Shown here piece by piece: positions 45,784-46,073 of a DNA stretch of 46,073 nt. Positions within the stretch are counted from its first letter, which is position 1, and the number at the start of each line of letters is the position of its first letter. The DNA lies in NCBI GenBank assembly GCA_031270945.1, contig JAISWZ010000647.1, positions 1 through 46,073 on the forward strand, written 5' to 3'. Source of the stretch: Clostridiales bacterium. Its GTDB lineage: Bacteria > Bacillota > Clostridia > Lachnospirales > WQUN01. Made by a program: the position numbers and the translations under genes. Under the pieces are notes generated by a model. That model was not told where the DNA came from. It searched no databases and worked only from the letters and a program-made list of their open reading frames with translations.

Positions 45784-45850
45784 AGTTGGCTGGGTTGCAA
45801 GGGATTTGTATATGGCAAGGGTTTATCGTTAAAAAAAGGCAAAACCAAAA

Positions 45851-45890
45851 AGAGCGTCCTGGGAAAACCCAGGACGCTCTCGCTTTTTTT
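45851..45890 (+). terminator. Rho-independent terminator
   Basis: AGAGCGTCCTGGG (45851-45863) and CCCAGGACGCTCT (45868-45880), loop AAAA, then CGC and seven T. Ends the peptide island. Confidence 0.93.
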
Positions 45891-45951
45891 GGGTAGGGTC
45901 GTGCATGAGCATGCGCGGCTCCGCAGGAGGCTCTTACCCCTTGCCAATCCA

Positions 45952-46073
45952 AGAGCATATCCCAAAATTATATCCGAGGCAGCGGAAAAATCCGGATGTT
46001 TGCTCGCAGAAGCCCGAGCAAACTAGTTGAAGCGTTCGCCAGGATTTTTCCGCTGCCATTTCGGAATTTTGGG
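45952..46073. repeat. Palindromic repeat family 1, copy h, cut by window end
   Basis: Same structure as the copy at 36105, with GGCAGCGGAAAAATCC replacing GGCGCCGGAAAAATCC and a compensating change in the other arm (GGATTTTTCCGCTGCC). The right terminal repeat is cut at GGAATTTTGGG. Confidence 0.92.

Overview
The window looks like chromosomal DNA of a Gram-positive, low-to-middle-GC Bacillota, most likely a Clostridia-type anaerobe. The signs are strong AGGAGG-like ribosome binding sites, frequent TTG starts, sigma-A promoters with 17-bp spacers, Rho-independent terminators, three substrate-binding lipoproteins, and an enzyme with an S-layer-homology (SLH) region for cell-wall anchoring. I cannot name the species. 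No rRNA, tRNA, phage module, transposase or CRISPR array was seen.

Layout. (1) 1-2.6 kb: the end of one ABC exporter half-transporter, a second complete one, and a MarR regulator. (2) 2.7-6.5 kb: a predicted structured RNA, then a tightly overlapping housekeeping cluster of prmA, rsmE, a degenerate receiver-domain protein and a cysteine desulfurase. (3) 6.5-9.1 kb: small genes (a CD3324-like regulator and an HPr-like protein without the active-site His) among structured RNA, palindromic repeats and terminators. (4) 9.1-12.0 kb, minus strand: a metallo-hydrolase and an ABC-2-type exporter. (5) 12.3-25.1 kb, minus strand: a galactan utilisation locus with an SLH-anchored multidomain GH53 endo-galactanase, GanQ/GanP/GanS uptake proteins, GH42 beta-galactosidase and a LacI regulator. 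(6) 25.5-30.1 kb, minus strand: a second oligosaccharide ABC importer of the YtcQ/YteP/YtcP type with a LacI paralogue. The two loci share near-identical promoter-operator architecture. (7) 31.0-33.6 kb: a UvrD/PcrA helicase. (8) 33.8-34.3 kb: another predicted rod-like RNA and a decayed ORF. (9) 34.6-45.8 kb: a plus-strand island that I read as a beta-aspartyl-peptide / cyanophycin catabolic system. It holds isoaspartyl dipeptidase, a full peptide ABC importer with a fused two-domain ATPase, a cyanophycinase-like S51 peptidase, an M42 aminopeptidase, and an aspartoacylase-like gene broken by one in-frame stop.

How it works together. In the gan locus, GH53 cuts galactan at the cell surface, GanSPQ imports the oligomers (no ATPase is encoded, so a shared MsmX-type ATPase is expected), GH42 releases galactose, and LacI controls the promoter. 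In the last island, imported beta-Asp peptides, or dipeptides released by the cyanophycinase-like enzyme, would be split by IadA to free aspartate and a second amino acid, with M42 finishing other peptides.

The intergenic DNA is unusual. It carries one palindromic repeat family (termini GCATATCCCAAAATT / AATTTTGGGATATGC, at least seven clear copies), a second 108-bp palindromic element present twice at about 93% identity, several predicted structured RNAs, and many short degenerate tandem repeats directly after stop codons.
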